From contig JARKIF010000009.1 of NCBI GenBank assembly GCA_029378245.1, positions 992,001 to 1,056,000 of the forward strand: DNA of 64,000 nucleotides, written 5' to 3'. Every line of letters begins with the position of its first letter. Positions within the stretch are counted from its first letter, which is position 1. The DNA comes from Roridomyces roridus (lineage: Eukaryota > Basidiomycota > Agaricomycetes > Agaricales > Mycenaceae). Shown here in pieces: positions 1 to 11,220 of this stretch. The notes below the pieces were generated by a model. That model worked only from the letters and a program-made list of their open reading frames with translations. It made no database searches and had not been told where the DNA came from. The position numbers were made by a program, and so were the translations under genes.

Positions 1-2413
1 CAGCGGGTGGTCGAGGTTGCCGAGAAGGCTGGTGGACGGATCGGCGAGGCGCGTCAAGTTCATCCATGAACTTGATCCCTGTTATGTCGAAGAATTGCTC
101 AATAGATATGGGGGCCTGTACACAAGAATAAGCGGAAGTATGAATGAGAAAGAGTACAATTTACCGGCTCATCGGCAGGGAAATCTGCTTCTTGGGCAGC
201 ATCTCTCCATTGTGCGGTCGGGTCCACATCCTCATCCATTTGCATAGGACTCTCACCAAACTCGCCCGCGGTATTCAGCATGCTCGAAAGATCAACCACT
301 TTGGAAGGGGAGATTGAGTCAGCAGTATGGGGGCGAGGAGACCCCGGGGCTGGAGACCCTCTTGACGGAGTGGGCGAAGCAGCTGCTTGACGCTCCGCCT
401 CCCGGGAACAGGCAGGGTCATCCTGCTTGCCCTTCATCAGCGGCTTCGGCACAATATTCCGGTCAAACCGTGTCCAAGCTTCCGTAGGCGCAGAACCCAT
501 GCTCGCTCGTACAGCCGCCTTCTTGGGGGAAGTTTTACTTGTCGAAGCGGTGGGAACCATCTCAGTGTCGGGTTCGTCCGGAGGTGCAGTGCCTAATCCA
601 GCAGCCATACTTTTCCTGCGAGAAAAGTATCCTGATGGACGCCGCAACCCCGAAGGTTGTCGCGGGACCGGAATACTGGATGAAGACGCTTGTGCCGCCA
701 AGAAAGGTGCCTTTTTGCTGGGGGACAACGGCTTCGCCTTCGGGATATCTGCCGGCGGTGTTGACGGTCGAGTCTCCGCGGTGGTGGGGTTCGTGGTCCA
801 CTTGCCTGCCAGTGCCAATCGTTTAGCAGGAGATGGCCGCTCGGCGTCAGGATCTGGATCGGTTGACCGCGGTCGCTTATTGGGCGGAGGCGGGGTATTG
901 ACCTCTGAAGGTCTCTTGGGCGTCGGTCGTGCGACGGGAGGCGCAAATGCCGCGGAGAATGTGGGTTTGGGCTTGGGTGGAGATTTTGGGCAGTAGGGGT
1001 AGTGGGCTGTTTCGCTGGCGAGGGGGGTCGAAAAACGGAGGGACGAGGAGGTTCAGGTTCGGGTGCCTTGCCTCGAGGCTGTAGTTGCACCGGGGTGGAT
1101 TGTGCAGGGAGGGGAATAATCGAGCCGTAGATTTCAGACTCGTCCATGGTAGAATCGGGTTGTCCCATGCTCATCCGTACTCCTTCTCCCGCTACACTCA
1201 CACGTCCCAAAACTCGACTGAGATTCATGGTCCGGTCGCCATTGTCGACATCGTCGAAGCTCTCATCTGTGCTGGAGAACGTCTCATCACCATTCTGCAT
1301 CGAAGGCTGCGCAGCACCAGATGCCTGGGCATCCCCAAGGCGAGCAACCGGGACGTACTCGTCATCGGACGATGGCTGGGGTTCCTCGTACGGCACGTCG
1401 CCCGAGTGCGTCATTCTCCGTAAAGCCATCCATGTTTCGTCTTCGTGGGCCGGTGGACGAAGGGATTTATTTAAAGGGATGGTAAACTCTGTATGTGGCT
1501 CCTCCGATTGTTCGGAGTTGAAAGACTGCGACTGGTCGGTGAACGATTGGGATTGGTCTGCGTCGGTGGCAGGAGGAGCAGCCGAAATCTGCGCCAGTGG
1601 CCTGCGGACACCACCGAGGGAGACTGGTCGTTTCTTGATGAAATCAAGGTCAAGGGCCTCGGTCATGTCCATGTCCATATCTTCATCCATGTCCATACTC
1701 TCGTCCACCAGGGCAGAATCGCCTGCCTCAGCAAACAGGAACGCGTCGGAGGCGGTCGCGGTCAAATCCATGTCGCTGCCCATGGACTGGCGGATGGAAC
1801 TACGGCGACGGTTACGCGCTGAGGCGCCAGGGTACGCGTTTTCGTCGTTGGGTACGGTCGACCTCGGTGCTCCATCTTCCTCCGCATCGGAAGATGCAAT
1901 TGGGGACGACTGAGGAGAAGCGGTGGAGTTGGTGTTGTCCTCTTTGGTCACACGGTCGATCAGACGAACACAGGCCGTGCTCGCGAAACTGACGCGTCGG
2001 CCAAGCGACTTGCGTGAAGGATTGTCGTGTACTTGTGTCTGAAAGTCTGTCGTGGTTACATCCATAGATTGAGTGCCGTTGGTAGTCTGCGTTCCGTTGA
2101 TATCCTCTGTTGCTGGAGAGGAAGTGGGGGGTAGTTGTTCTGATGGTGGCAAGCCCTGCTCTGGCTCATCATTCAAGAAATTGGTTGTAGATTTGAGAAT
2201 GCTCTTGCGCGGGGCCTGTGGCGATGGTGTAAGAGTAATATAACCCGCGATAAGATCAAGACGCACGGCGAGCCTCCTGGCCTTTGCCCTGGGGCTGAGA
2301 ACATCGCCAGAGACGATACTGTGTGCCCGCCGCTTGCCTAGTTGAAGTCCCGCCGGCCTGTTCTGGTTGGTGCCCGCGATGGACTTGCGGCGATTAGAGT
2401 GTTCTCTGACCAT
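1..2413 (-). CDS. SPC7: Kinetochore scaffold protein SPC7/KNL1-like, 3' end outside the window
   Basis: KNL1/Spc7 is the outer-kinetochore scaffold that recruits checkpoint proteins and works with the Mis12 and Ndc80 complexes. The start is the ATG at 2413; an upstream TTG in the same frame is not used. The N-terminus carries basic, serine-rich motifs (NRRKSIAG, APRKSILKS) and a GRRVSFAS motif like the PP1-docking RVSF of the family. Acidic methionine-rich repeats follow (MDMDEDMDMDMTEAL), resembling the MELT/TxxL region, then the fungal signature RRPSGYFSRRKSM near 640. A 49-nt intron (116-164) leads into SIEQFFDITGIKFMDEL, the start of the Spc7 domain. The C-terminal coiled coil lies beyond base 1. 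The frame breaks near 985-1008 with no usable splice sites (see findings). Identification is strong; intactness is uncertain. Confidence 0.88.
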
Positions 2414-2508
2414 GGCGGACGGGAACAAGAGCGATCAATCAACAACTAATCTCGTGATCGTTGAGCAAGTGGCGCGTTCGACGCGTCTGCTCTTTGTCCT
2501 CAACCCTC
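2414..2508. promoter_or_regulatory. 95-bp shared promoter of SPC7 and kinesin-6
   Basis: This is the whole interval between the two divergent start codons. It must hold both 5' UTRs and core promoters. I see no obvious TATA box. Both genes act in mitosis, so common cell-cycle control is a reasonable inference only. Confidence 0.5.
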
Positions 2509-5500
2509 ATGGCCTCCAAAGTACCCACCCGCGCGTCTACTCGCACAAAGACCCCCGCTGCTGCTGCACCGTCGACCAGAACGACCAGAGCAACCGCGGC
2601 AAAGACGGCCACTCCGTCGCCGCCAGCCCCAAAGAAAACGACCACCAGGAAACCTCTCGCCAGCAAAGACAATGCTGCAGACCCTCCTGCACCCAAGACA
2701 GCTCCAAAGACGCGTAAGCCTCAGAGGGCAGACCCAGATGCAGACCGGGAGCCCATCATGGTTCGTAGACTTTGTCCCTGCCGCTTCCAACGCGCTCATT
2801 TTCTCCAAGGCATATCTCAGGATACGGCCGCACCTAGGCGATGAAGAGCCCTCGTCGGCGCCATATCTGAGCCCGTTGTCTGATACTTCTGTTCAGATGA
2901 CGGACCCAAATGATCCTCACAGCAACCCCTCGCGCTTTCGTTCGACGATAGCGCCGTCTTCGATCTACACCTTCTCCCACATCTTCCCGCCCCAGACATC
3001 TCAGTCCGACTTTTTCACCAAGACCACCCTACCCCTCGTTCGCGATGTCCTACAAGGGCAAAATGGCCTCTTATTCACCTATGGAGTAACCAACTCGGGC
3101 AAAACGTACACTGTCCAGGGTGGCACTCAAGAGGGCAGCGCTGGTATCTTACCAAGAGCTCTCGATGTGCTCTTCAACAGTATCGAAGGTCTTCACGGTA
3201 CTGGAAAGGTATACTATGCTCATTTTTCGCAATTTGCATGATATTAACGTTTAACTAGTATCGCCCAGTCCGACTTCAAGGAGTCGAGTTGGCAGATGAA
3301 GCCGACTCTGCACCCCCACCCATCGCTCCCGAGCCTGGCCTTGCTGCTGTGCTCGGCCAAGACATGGACTTGTCCGCTACTGACTCGGACATCGACCCGA
3401 CTGTCTTGAAGGTGGACCGCAATTACGAGTACACCATCTGGCTGTCCTACGCCGAGGTTTACAACGAGAAGGTCTACGACCTCCTGGACAATGTCCAAGA
3501 TGAATCCACGGGTGGCATTCCCCGGTCCAATAGTGGCAAATCGTTGCTTCTGACTCGCAAGGCGTTGTCACTGAAGCCTTCACCGACCACCGATTCTCTC
3601 GACTCTGGAGTTACCGGCAAGTACATCTCCGGTCTTCGGCAGTTCCGCGTGCACAGTGCGTCCCAGGCCAAGGCTTTGGTCAAGCTTGGTCAACTGCATC
3701 GCCGCGTCTTTGGGACTCTTGCGAACCGCGAAAGTAGCCGGAGCCATGGGATGGTCATTATCAAAGTCGTCCGAGGACATCGAGGCGAGAGAGACGTGAG
3801 TACAGACGATCTTGAACAATTGTCATTCTTATTCATCCATAGGATCCCACTGCACTCCAAATTGCGCGTTTGACGCTGGTTGACCTCGCTGGTTCCGAGA
3901 GAACAAAGCACACTCAAACAACAGGCGATCGTCTGAGGGAGGCGGGTAACATCAACAAGAGTCTGATGGTTCTCGGGCAATGCATGGAAGTCCTACGGAG
4001 CAATCAGCGCAAGGTTGCGGTCAGCCTTTCGCAGGAGGGGGCGGACGGACGTATGGATACGCGTGACGTGAAACGCGCACTAGCAGTCGTACCGTTCAGA
4101 CACAGCAAGCTCACGGAAGCCTTGATGGATTATTTCGTCGGCGACGCCAGAGCGGTAGGTCGATTCTTGCCATTTGCGTTGAAACTTACCGTGCCATGCA
4201 GGTCATGATCGTGAATGTCAACCCGTACGATACGGGGTACGATGAGAATTCTCATGTCATGAAATTCGCCGCCTTGGCTCGTGAAGTTTATGTTACACCA
4301 GCCCCTGCACCTATGCAACGTTTACCAGCCACTGGTAAGACGGCGGGGAAGCAATCTCCACCCGAGGCTGCGGCCAAGCCTTACAGGAGAAAGGTCACCA
4401 TCTCAACTGGCGGGCCCGGCAGAAAGGCGAGCGAGGCGGTCCTGGAAGTCCTTGAAGGTGTGTAATCTTGCGCTTGTGTAACAGCTCCTCATACCGTCGG
4501 GCAGAGGACGAAGCAGACGCTGCTGAGAGTGACGACGACGAGCCCATCAACCCACTTGTGGACGCGCTGTTTGATGAAGTCGAGGATCTTCGCATGCAGG
4601 TGAGTTGTTGGCTGATTCCAGTGGACCAATGAGTCTGACGATATCCCAGTTGTTCGAATCTGAAATGCGATCTGCCATCATCGAGGCGGAAGTTCGCGAG
4701 GAAGTAATGCGCGAGATGGAAGAGCGCATGGCGACGATGGAGAGGATGTATGCAAGACGCCTCATGAGCGAGGTATTTCTTTCCTTTGACTTGAGCGACA
4801 GATACTCAGCCTTTGCGTAGGTTGAGCAGAACGAGATGAAGACCGATGCCAAGATCGATATGCTGCATCAGTCTGGCCTCTTTGGCAGCCCGGTCAAGCG
4901 CCAACCGCTTCGAAGCGCCGCGAGCGACATCTCGGAGGAAGAGCATGTCGAGCAGAGTCTTGTAGGTGTAGAATCCGAATAATCGACGAGGTCGACTAAT
5001 ACTTCTTAGATAGAAGACGATTTGACGTCCGAAGAAGAGTCTGAACGAAGCCGGTCGACATCGCTATCTCCATTGGCTGGTAAGAGCGTCATCAGGGAGG
5101 TTCGGCCACACATCCCAGATCCTCCGATGCTTCCTTCGGATACCGAGGATGCAGAGCTCACCGAGTCGGAGAGTGAGACGGTCGAAGAGTCGGATTCCGA
5201 GGCCGAGACCGACAGCGTTCGTACCGGCGCTAGCAGTGCTGCTGCGAGCGAGGACGAAGCAGATGAAGATTATGTCGAAGAAGAGTGGCCGGCGTCAGCC
5301 GCAAAGACGCCCAGAGCCAAAACTCGCCTGGGTAGCCCTACGCCGCGAATGCAGCTGGCGACTCCTCGTGTTTCCAAGTTGGAACGTGGGATGGACCATC
5401 TGACGTTGGACGACTCTGAAGCCGATGGTTCTGTAGCACGTCAGGATCACGAAAATAACCAAGCGGGGTCGGGGGTCGCGGTAGTAAAGAAGAAGAAACG

Positions 5501-5651
5501 GTGCGTGTCCGATTCAGTGATGAGTTGTAAAGCTAACGATTCGATCAGTGTCTTCGCAAAGAAAACTGTGATCACTGAGGAGCAGATTGAGCGCGCAGCT
5601 GCCAAGAAGGACACTAGCAGGAGCGTAAGGAGAATGACCGGTTTTCAATAG
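2509..5651 (+). CDS. Kinesin-6 family motor protein (KIF20/KIF23/Klp9-like)
   Basis: A microtubule motor of the kinesin-6 class, which acts in anaphase spindle midzone organisation and cytokinesis. Exons are 2509-2760, 2810-3208, 3259-3795, 3843-4154, 4202-4457, 4505-4599, 4650-4772, 4821-4961, 5010-5500 and 5549-5651, with all introns 47-50 nt. A basic Ala/Thr/Lys-rich head precedes the motor. Motor landmarks are AYLRIRP at its start, the P-loop GVTNSGKTYT, NRESSRSHG (switch I), LVDLAGSERT (switch II) and INKSLMVLGQC. The Asn in the P-loop matches KIF20-type motors, and a long insert lies between the first motor blocks, as is usual for kinesin-6. After the motor come an acidic linker, a short Glu/Met-rich coiled coil around 4650-4770 and an acidic tail. 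The exact subfamily is inferred from motif similarity. Confidence 0.9.
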
Positions 5652-5694
5652 GTGTTCATCTACATACTAAATATTTTTTTGCAATCTGTATCGT

Positions 5695-6751
5695 CTAAAT
5701 GGCATGCTTCAACAACTCCTCCCACTCAAACTGGTCCGGCGTTTCGTGGAAAGCTTTTACCAACTGTTCTCTATCGAGGTTGTCCTTGCCGTCCCACAGG
5801 AAGAAATTTTGGACACCCATAGACAAGCGATGTGCATCATCTTGCCGCAAGAGGTATCGGCCATCAACTCCCTCGCTCCCGGCAGCGGCGGCAGGGGTGA
5901 TCTCACCCCGAAGCAAGACCAGGCCGTGACTCCGCGCGAGATCCGTGTAGAAAGTAAGGACAAGGTACGGTGTCGCGAACGATCCGCGCATCTTGTACTC
6001 TTGCAGCGGTGTGAACATGACCGTCGTTGTTTGAGGATTGACCTCTGACGCTGGCGGTGGAGGGAAGAAGAGGTCGTCGACTGCAGAGGGAACGGGTGGG
6101 GCTTCATGGAACGACCACTGAAGGAAATAGAATTCGTGAGCCGAATCGGCCTCCCCTTCTCCGGGTACGTCAGAGGGATCCCGTTCTCGCCGAAGGGGTA
6201 CCACGAAAAGCGGGTATTTGGCCGCCGTAGTCGTCATGCGAGTGTACAACTCCAGAGGAATTGAGGCGCAGAGATATCCGCGACCAGTCCCATTCGAACG
6301 CGAGGCATGGTAAACTGTCCAAAGCGCCGATATCTGCTCTTCTGTATGGGGCGTAGAGATTATGCGAGAAAGGTTGAGAATAGAGGAGAGCGGCTGCAGA
6401 AATGGGTTATCTCGGGAGGTCATAGTACGTTCAAGTTACCTTGACGGGCGAACTATCTTTGCGGACGCTGTCCAAGGGCCCTGGCTCTGCTTTCTGCGGC
6501 AGTCGAGTGGGCCTGACGCGTTGTTCTTGCTCACGCTTGATTTGTTCTTTGAGCTCCGAGAGGCTCAGTCCTCGTCTGGCCAGAGATTAACGAATGGAGA
6601 GGGCGGGTGTAGCAGCCGGCCCTCACTCTTCCGCAACTTTGAGTAGCTTTGCAGAATATTTATCGTCATATTGAGTGTGCAGGCATCGGAGGACGCGAGG
6701 AAACGCGACGACCCTTGTTATGCGCGGAAGGGAACGAGCAAGACGATGCAT
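5695..6751 (-). CDS. ATP11: Mitochondrial F1-ATPase assembly factor ATP11
   Basis: ATP11 is the matrix chaperone that binds free F1 beta subunits before hexamer assembly. Three exons can be read on the minus strand: 6751-6627, 6575-6440 and 6393-5695. The introns are 51 and 46 nt and the product is 319 aa. The first exon starts MHRLARSLPRITRVV, an arginine-rich, acid-free presequence, and continues into DKYSAKLLKVAEERGLS, the usual ATP11 entry helix. The body shows the family blocks LWTVYHASR, YPLFVVPLRRE, EFYFLQWSF, TPLQEYKMRGSFATPYL and GLVLLRGEI. The 3' end lies only 43 bp from the kinesin stop codon (convergent). The ATG at 6423 lies inside the second intron and is not the start. Confidence 0.95.
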
Positions 6752-6926
6752 GGAGGGAGGTGCCAAACTCAAAACTCTGTTTGATCTCTCACTCTCATCT
6801 ACGTAACTCTACAGCTTTTAGACCTCAATGGGAACACATTACTGCTGCTCGCTATTGGATAGTCTGGCAGCTGTTGAAACCATGCACCAAGATAAACTGT
6901 CCGCAGTCAGGCGCCTTCGTTAAACC

Positions 6927-8052
6927 ATGCTCTCTCCCTCTCTTGTCGGTGGGATTGTGCTGCGCGAGTATGATCTACCAGGCGCAATCGTATTCGCCGC
7001 CGTATACGGCCTCCTCGTTCCAGCGCTCGTGTACCGGTATGTTGACGGACGCTCGAGGGTGACCATCGTTATCCAGACTCTCTGCTACGCTTTGGAGCGG
7101 TATGTCTGATCCTGCCCGGAAATTCTCGTCTCACTTGTCACATAGAGTAGTCTTATTCTCCTTGCGTGCTGCTATCGCTGCAGGGCGAATCAAAGAGGCT
7201 CCTGGCTTGAGCGAATATCAGCAAGCCACATTCGCACTAGGGTACCTCCACCTAGCGAATGTCGCTACAAAGCTCACTCGCTGCATACTCGTAAATTCTA
7301 CCAAAGGCCCCGAAGATGCCCCACAATCGTCCTGCGAACAGCCGCCGCTCATTTGGTCTTCTTCCGGCAGCCTGTGGAAGGCTCCTGCCGCTGCACCGGA
7401 CCTCCCTGCAGTAGATGACCCTCAAAGTCGGCACTGGTTCCGCCGGTGGTCAGAGTGCATGACGATTCTCTACCTTGCCGCCCTTTTCACTGCGATCTTC
7501 GCAACTGCACTTCTGTTTACTTCCAACGCGTCTTCCACAAACCGATGGATCCAGTGTTTGCAGTATTTCAGCGCCGCAACAGGTCTAGTCCTCGTCCTCT
7601 CGATAACGATTATGCTTGGTTGGGCGCGACGAAATGTGCAGCGAATCGACCAGCGCGCTACACGTTTTGTTCTCATTGCGACCGTGCTCCTGGTGAGTGA
7701 TGCTGCAATATCTTTCAAGGTGAATGCTGAATGGCCACGGAAGATGCTGCCGCCCATCTACCGGCTCATAGTCATGCGCACTACAACGGCCGATATCTCT
7801 GACCGGAACGCCGAGTCGCAGAACGTGCTGGCCGATAAAGTCACCTTCTACATCGTTCACATCCTTCCCGAATGGTTGGTAGTGGCCATGACGTGCGTCT
7901 TTAACGTCCGGCAACTGTGCCAAACTGGAATCAAGGGCGACACACGTCGCCACGACGAGACGCCTACTGAACGAGCAAAACGGGAGAGAAGGGAGCAAGA
8001 ACGCTCAACCAAAAAAGCCAAGGCGAGCTTTGAGATGAAAACAGCGTCCTGA
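6927..8052 (+). CDS. Multi-pass (about 7 TM) membrane protein, tandem paralogue A
   Basis: I cannot assign a function. Exons are 6927-7099, 7146-7692 and 7744-8052, giving 342 aa. About seven hydrophobic segments are visible, starting with LPGAIVFAAVYGLLVPALVY. The end of the membrane region is VTFYIVHILPEWLVVAMT, followed by a charged Lys/Arg/Glu tail. The layout, with IYRL before the last helix and an acidic/aromatic final helix, faintly recalls RTA1-like lipid-exporter proteins, but I do not claim membership. The second intron (51 nt, 7693-7743) has no in-frame stop and is a multiple of three, so reading through it would add 17 residues. The neighbouring paralogue shows that it is an intron. 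The gene diverges from ATP11 with 175 bp between starts. Confidence 0.82.
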
Positions 8053-8341
8053 AACACAAACGCTTCGAGTTTGGCATGAATGTATGTACTTTAACGATTG
8101 TATTAGGGTCTCTTGTAAATGTGAAGTGTCATGTTCAAGTCATTTTAGTTACGCGGGACGTGAGCACTCCTTCCCTTGGCGTCACCTACTGCTGTTTTCT
8201 CATTTTCCCTTTTCCGTGTGGGATTTTACAGCTTTTAACCGCGCCACGCGGAAGGAAGTAAGTACTGCGGTCAGGGTCAGATGCCGCAGCAAAAGGTTTC
8301 GAATAAATAACCTTCCCGTACGCAGCACTCCTGGCAGAAAA

Positions 8342-9363
8342 ATGCTCTCCCCATCCCTCGTGGGTGGAGTCCCTCTGCACAAGTTCGATTTGCCTGGTGG
8401 GATCGTATTCGCTGTCGCATACGGGCTCCTCGTTCCCCTGTTGGCCTACCGTCTCTTCGACCGTCGTTGGAGAAACATACTCCTCGTCCAGCTTGTCCCG
8501 GTTCCCATTGAACGGTATGCATTCTTGCTGCACGACGCGCCACAGCTGACGAACCATCCTGAAGAGTCGTGGTATTTTCCTTGCGCGCTGCGATAGCTGC
8601 TGGCACGATCCAAGAGTCCAACAGCCTCCGTTCATACCAGCAAGCGAATTTCGCCCTGGGGTACCTCACCCTAGCCAACTTGTTCGGCAAATATCTGCGC
8701 AGCGTGCTCGTCAACACCACCAAGCCTAGCACCGACGGGGACGTAGACGACCCGCAACGTCGAAACACCTTCCGCCGCTGCACCGATGGGCTCAACCTCC
8801 CCTTCTTCGCCGCTTTAATCACGGGTCTAATCGCCACCGTGCACCAATACGCCCCGACGGACTCGGCATCGAATACGCGGACCCAGAATTCACGCTACGC
8901 GAGTGCCGCATTCGGGTTCTTGCTCGTGTTCTTGATCTGGGCTATACTTCTCTGGGCCCAGCGGAATGTGTCGAGGGTCGATGAACGCGCGGTGCGGTTG
9001 TTGCTGATAATGACCTCGCTCCTTGTGAGCATCTCGCTTGCTGCAGCCCTGGAATAAATGCTAACCGCGACGCAGGCAATTCCCCCGATATACCGCCTCG
9101 CCGTGATGAATAGCACGACACCCAATGTGGCCGACTTGAACAGCCAGTCGCAGAATGTCTTGGCGGACAAGGTGACCTTTTACGTCCTGCATATGCTCCC
9201 AGAATGGATTGTCCTGGCGATGGCGTGCACGTTCAACTTGAAGGAAATATGTCAGACGGGTCCTTGGGGCGATTGGAGGCCGAAAGACGAGACAGCGGAG
9301 GAGCGGGAAAAGAGGGAGAGAAAGCAGGCTAAGAGGGCATCTGTAGAGTTGGAAGCAGTTTAA
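8342..9363 (+). CDS. Multi-pass (about 7 TM) membrane protein, tandem paralogue B
   Basis: This is a paralogue of the gene just upstream, with the same exon pattern: 8342-8514 (173 nt in both copies), 8565-9024 and 9076-9363, for 306 aa. Both begin MLSPSLVGG and share LPGGIVFAVAYGLLVP, FSLRAAIAAG and ADKVTFYVLHMLPEW. This copy is shorter, mainly because it lacks a loop of about 30 residues present after the third helix of copy A. Its second intron is also 51 nt but contains a TAA in frame, so it must be removed. Function is unknown. The tandem arrangement and identical intron positions show a local duplication. Confidence 0.82.
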
Positions 9364-9437
9364 TGGCAATGCAATCATGGGCATTCAGATAAAAAACAAG
9401 TACGTGTACATGTACAATACTCGAGACACTGGGATAT

Positions 9438-10882
9438 CTAGATGAGATCGGCAACGTTGAGCGGCATCTCGTCGATCTGGGTGTTGTAGAACTCTGTGGG
9501 GCGAATCAGTAAAAAAAAGATGTGATGGAACACGAGACACATACGCTCAATGTCGCGGAGCATGGCGACGTCGTTGGTGGCGACAAAGTTGATAGCAACA
9601 CCCTTACGACCGAAACGACCGCCACGACCGATACGGTGAATGTAGTTTTCGCGGTTAGTGGGCAGGTCGTAGTTGATGACCAGGGAGACTTGCTGGACGT
9701 CGATGCCACGGGCAAGGAGATCGGTGGTGATGAGCACACGGGTCGAGCCAGTGCGGAACTCTTTCATCAGGATCTCACGCTGCTTTTGTTCCATGTCACC
9801 GTGCTATAAAAGCAACATCAGCGGAAGTAATGCCTGTTTCGACTAAAACTGACCATGGCAGAAACGGTGAACTCGCGGCTGAGCATCTGCTCAGTGAGCA
9901 TGTCGACCTTTCTTCTCGTGTTGCAGAAAATGACGGCCTGCGTGATCGTGATAGTTTCGTAAAGGTCGCAGAGGGTGTCCAGCTTCCATTCCTCCTTCTC
10001 GACGGCAATGTAGAATTGCTTGATACCTTCGAGGGTCAACTCGTCGCGCTTGACGAGGATACGGACGGGATCTCTCATGAACTTCTTGGAGACCTCGAGC
10101 ACCTCGGCGGGCATGGTGGCCGAAAAGAGGGCGACCTGAGTGTCACCAGGGAGGAGCTGGAAGACCTCGTAGATCTGGTCCTTGAAACCCTGCGACAACA
10201 TCTCGTCGGCCTCGTCGAGACACATGATTTTGATGCCATCCGTCCGGAGCGCACCACGCTTGATCATGTCGAACGCACGACCAGGAGTGCCGACAACGAT
10301 CTGGACACCCTCCTTGAGACGGGTCATGTCCTCACGTACGTTGGTACCACCAACGCAGGCCAAACTCTGGATGCTCATGTAGTCGCCAAGGGCGACGACG
10401 ACCTTGTGGATCTGGAGAGCAAGCTCGCGAGTGGGGGCAAGGATGAGCGCCTGGGTGCCTTTGAATTCGGGGTCCAGCCGCTGGAGGATGGAGATGGAAA
10501 AGGTGGCGGTCTTGCCAGTGCCGGACTGGGCCTGCGCGATGACATCGTGGCCCTTGACGACAGGGACGATGGCACGCTGCTGAATGGTCGAAGGACGCTC
10601 GAAACTGTGGAAAAAGTCAGATGGGGCCGATGAAAAGATCAAGGGACTGACCCGTAAGCGTAGATACCACGGAGAAGCTCAGGCTTCAACTCCATGCCAT
10701 CGAAGCTGAAAAACAGAGGAAGGATGAGCTGGGGTTGGAGAAAAAGACATGTGGCACGCACCTGTCGACGATTTGGTCCCAGTTGGACTCAATCTCGTTT
10801 ACGGGGACATCCTGAAGATTATCTTCTCTGAAATTTTTTTCAGCGGGGGTACGGGGTAAAAGGGGCGATCCTACCCTTTCAT
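9438..10882 (-). CDS. TIF1: Translation initiation factor eIF4A (DEAD-box RNA helicase)
   Basis: This is the ATP-dependent helicase of the eIF4F cap-binding complex, which unwinds 5' UTRs for 40S scanning. Exons are 10882-10875, 10827-10762, 10705-10652, 10604-9854, 9803-9545 and 9493-9438. Motifs in order: [12 protein letters not shown] (Q motif), AQSGTGKT (I), PTRELALQ (Ia), TPGR (Ib), DEAD (II), FSATMP (III), [10 protein letters not shown] (V) and [13 protein letters not shown] (VI). It ends [11 protein letters not shown], the typical eIF4A terminus. The first exon is only 8 nt (ATGAAAGG). It fits because removing the 47-nt intron gives [19 protein letters not shown], the usual family start. 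The alternative is an unspliced in-frame start farther upstream with an atypical leader. Family assignment is certain; the first exon is likely. Confidence 0.95.
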
Positions 10883-11057
10883 GCAATTGTACTAATGGGA
10901 AGGGGAGATATACTGCCTTCTGAGAGTGTGTGGTGGGTGTTATTGAGTTGGGGGCTGAATCGACCAAAAGGTACGAGTTAAAAAGCGACTGATCAACTCG
11001 GAGTGACTTTATACGGTGCCGAGCGGTGCCGACTGATGGCTCGGTATGAGTCCGTTC

Positions 11058-11204
11058 GTTGTTCCAAGTCGTCCTTCACTCTCGTGTCCCCGGCGCAGTC
11101 TGCAATGGAGTCCGTTTATTCTTGATATCCCAGTACAACACTAATTTACATCTTCTTTTCCAAGTCGTCCTTCAACTCTCGTGCCCCCGCTGCAGTCTGG
11201 AAAA
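11058..11204. repeat. Imperfect direct duplication, about 47 bp, offset 96 bp
   Basis: The stretch 11062-11108 (ttccaagtcgtccttcactc...) recurs at 11158-11204 with a few mismatches. A shorter word (gagtccgtt) also appears before the first copy and after it. It lies between the 5' end of eIF4A and the 3' end of the next gene, so it could be a small segmental duplication in a UTR. No coding role is seen. Confidence 0.6.
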
Positions 11205-11220
11205 TGACGCCCTCAGCAAT

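Noticed and set aside
593..980. Tail of a long minus-strand open frame in SPC7
   Set aside because: After about 985 it is Arg/Pro-rich nonsense, while the other minus frame carries real Spc7 motifs.
1146..1913. 255-codon plus-strand open frame
   Set aside because: Antisense of SPC7 low-complexity sequence, no family-like motifs.
9830..10633. 267-codon plus-strand open frame
   Set aside because: Mirror of eIF4A coding sequence; the minus strand has all DEAD-box motifs.
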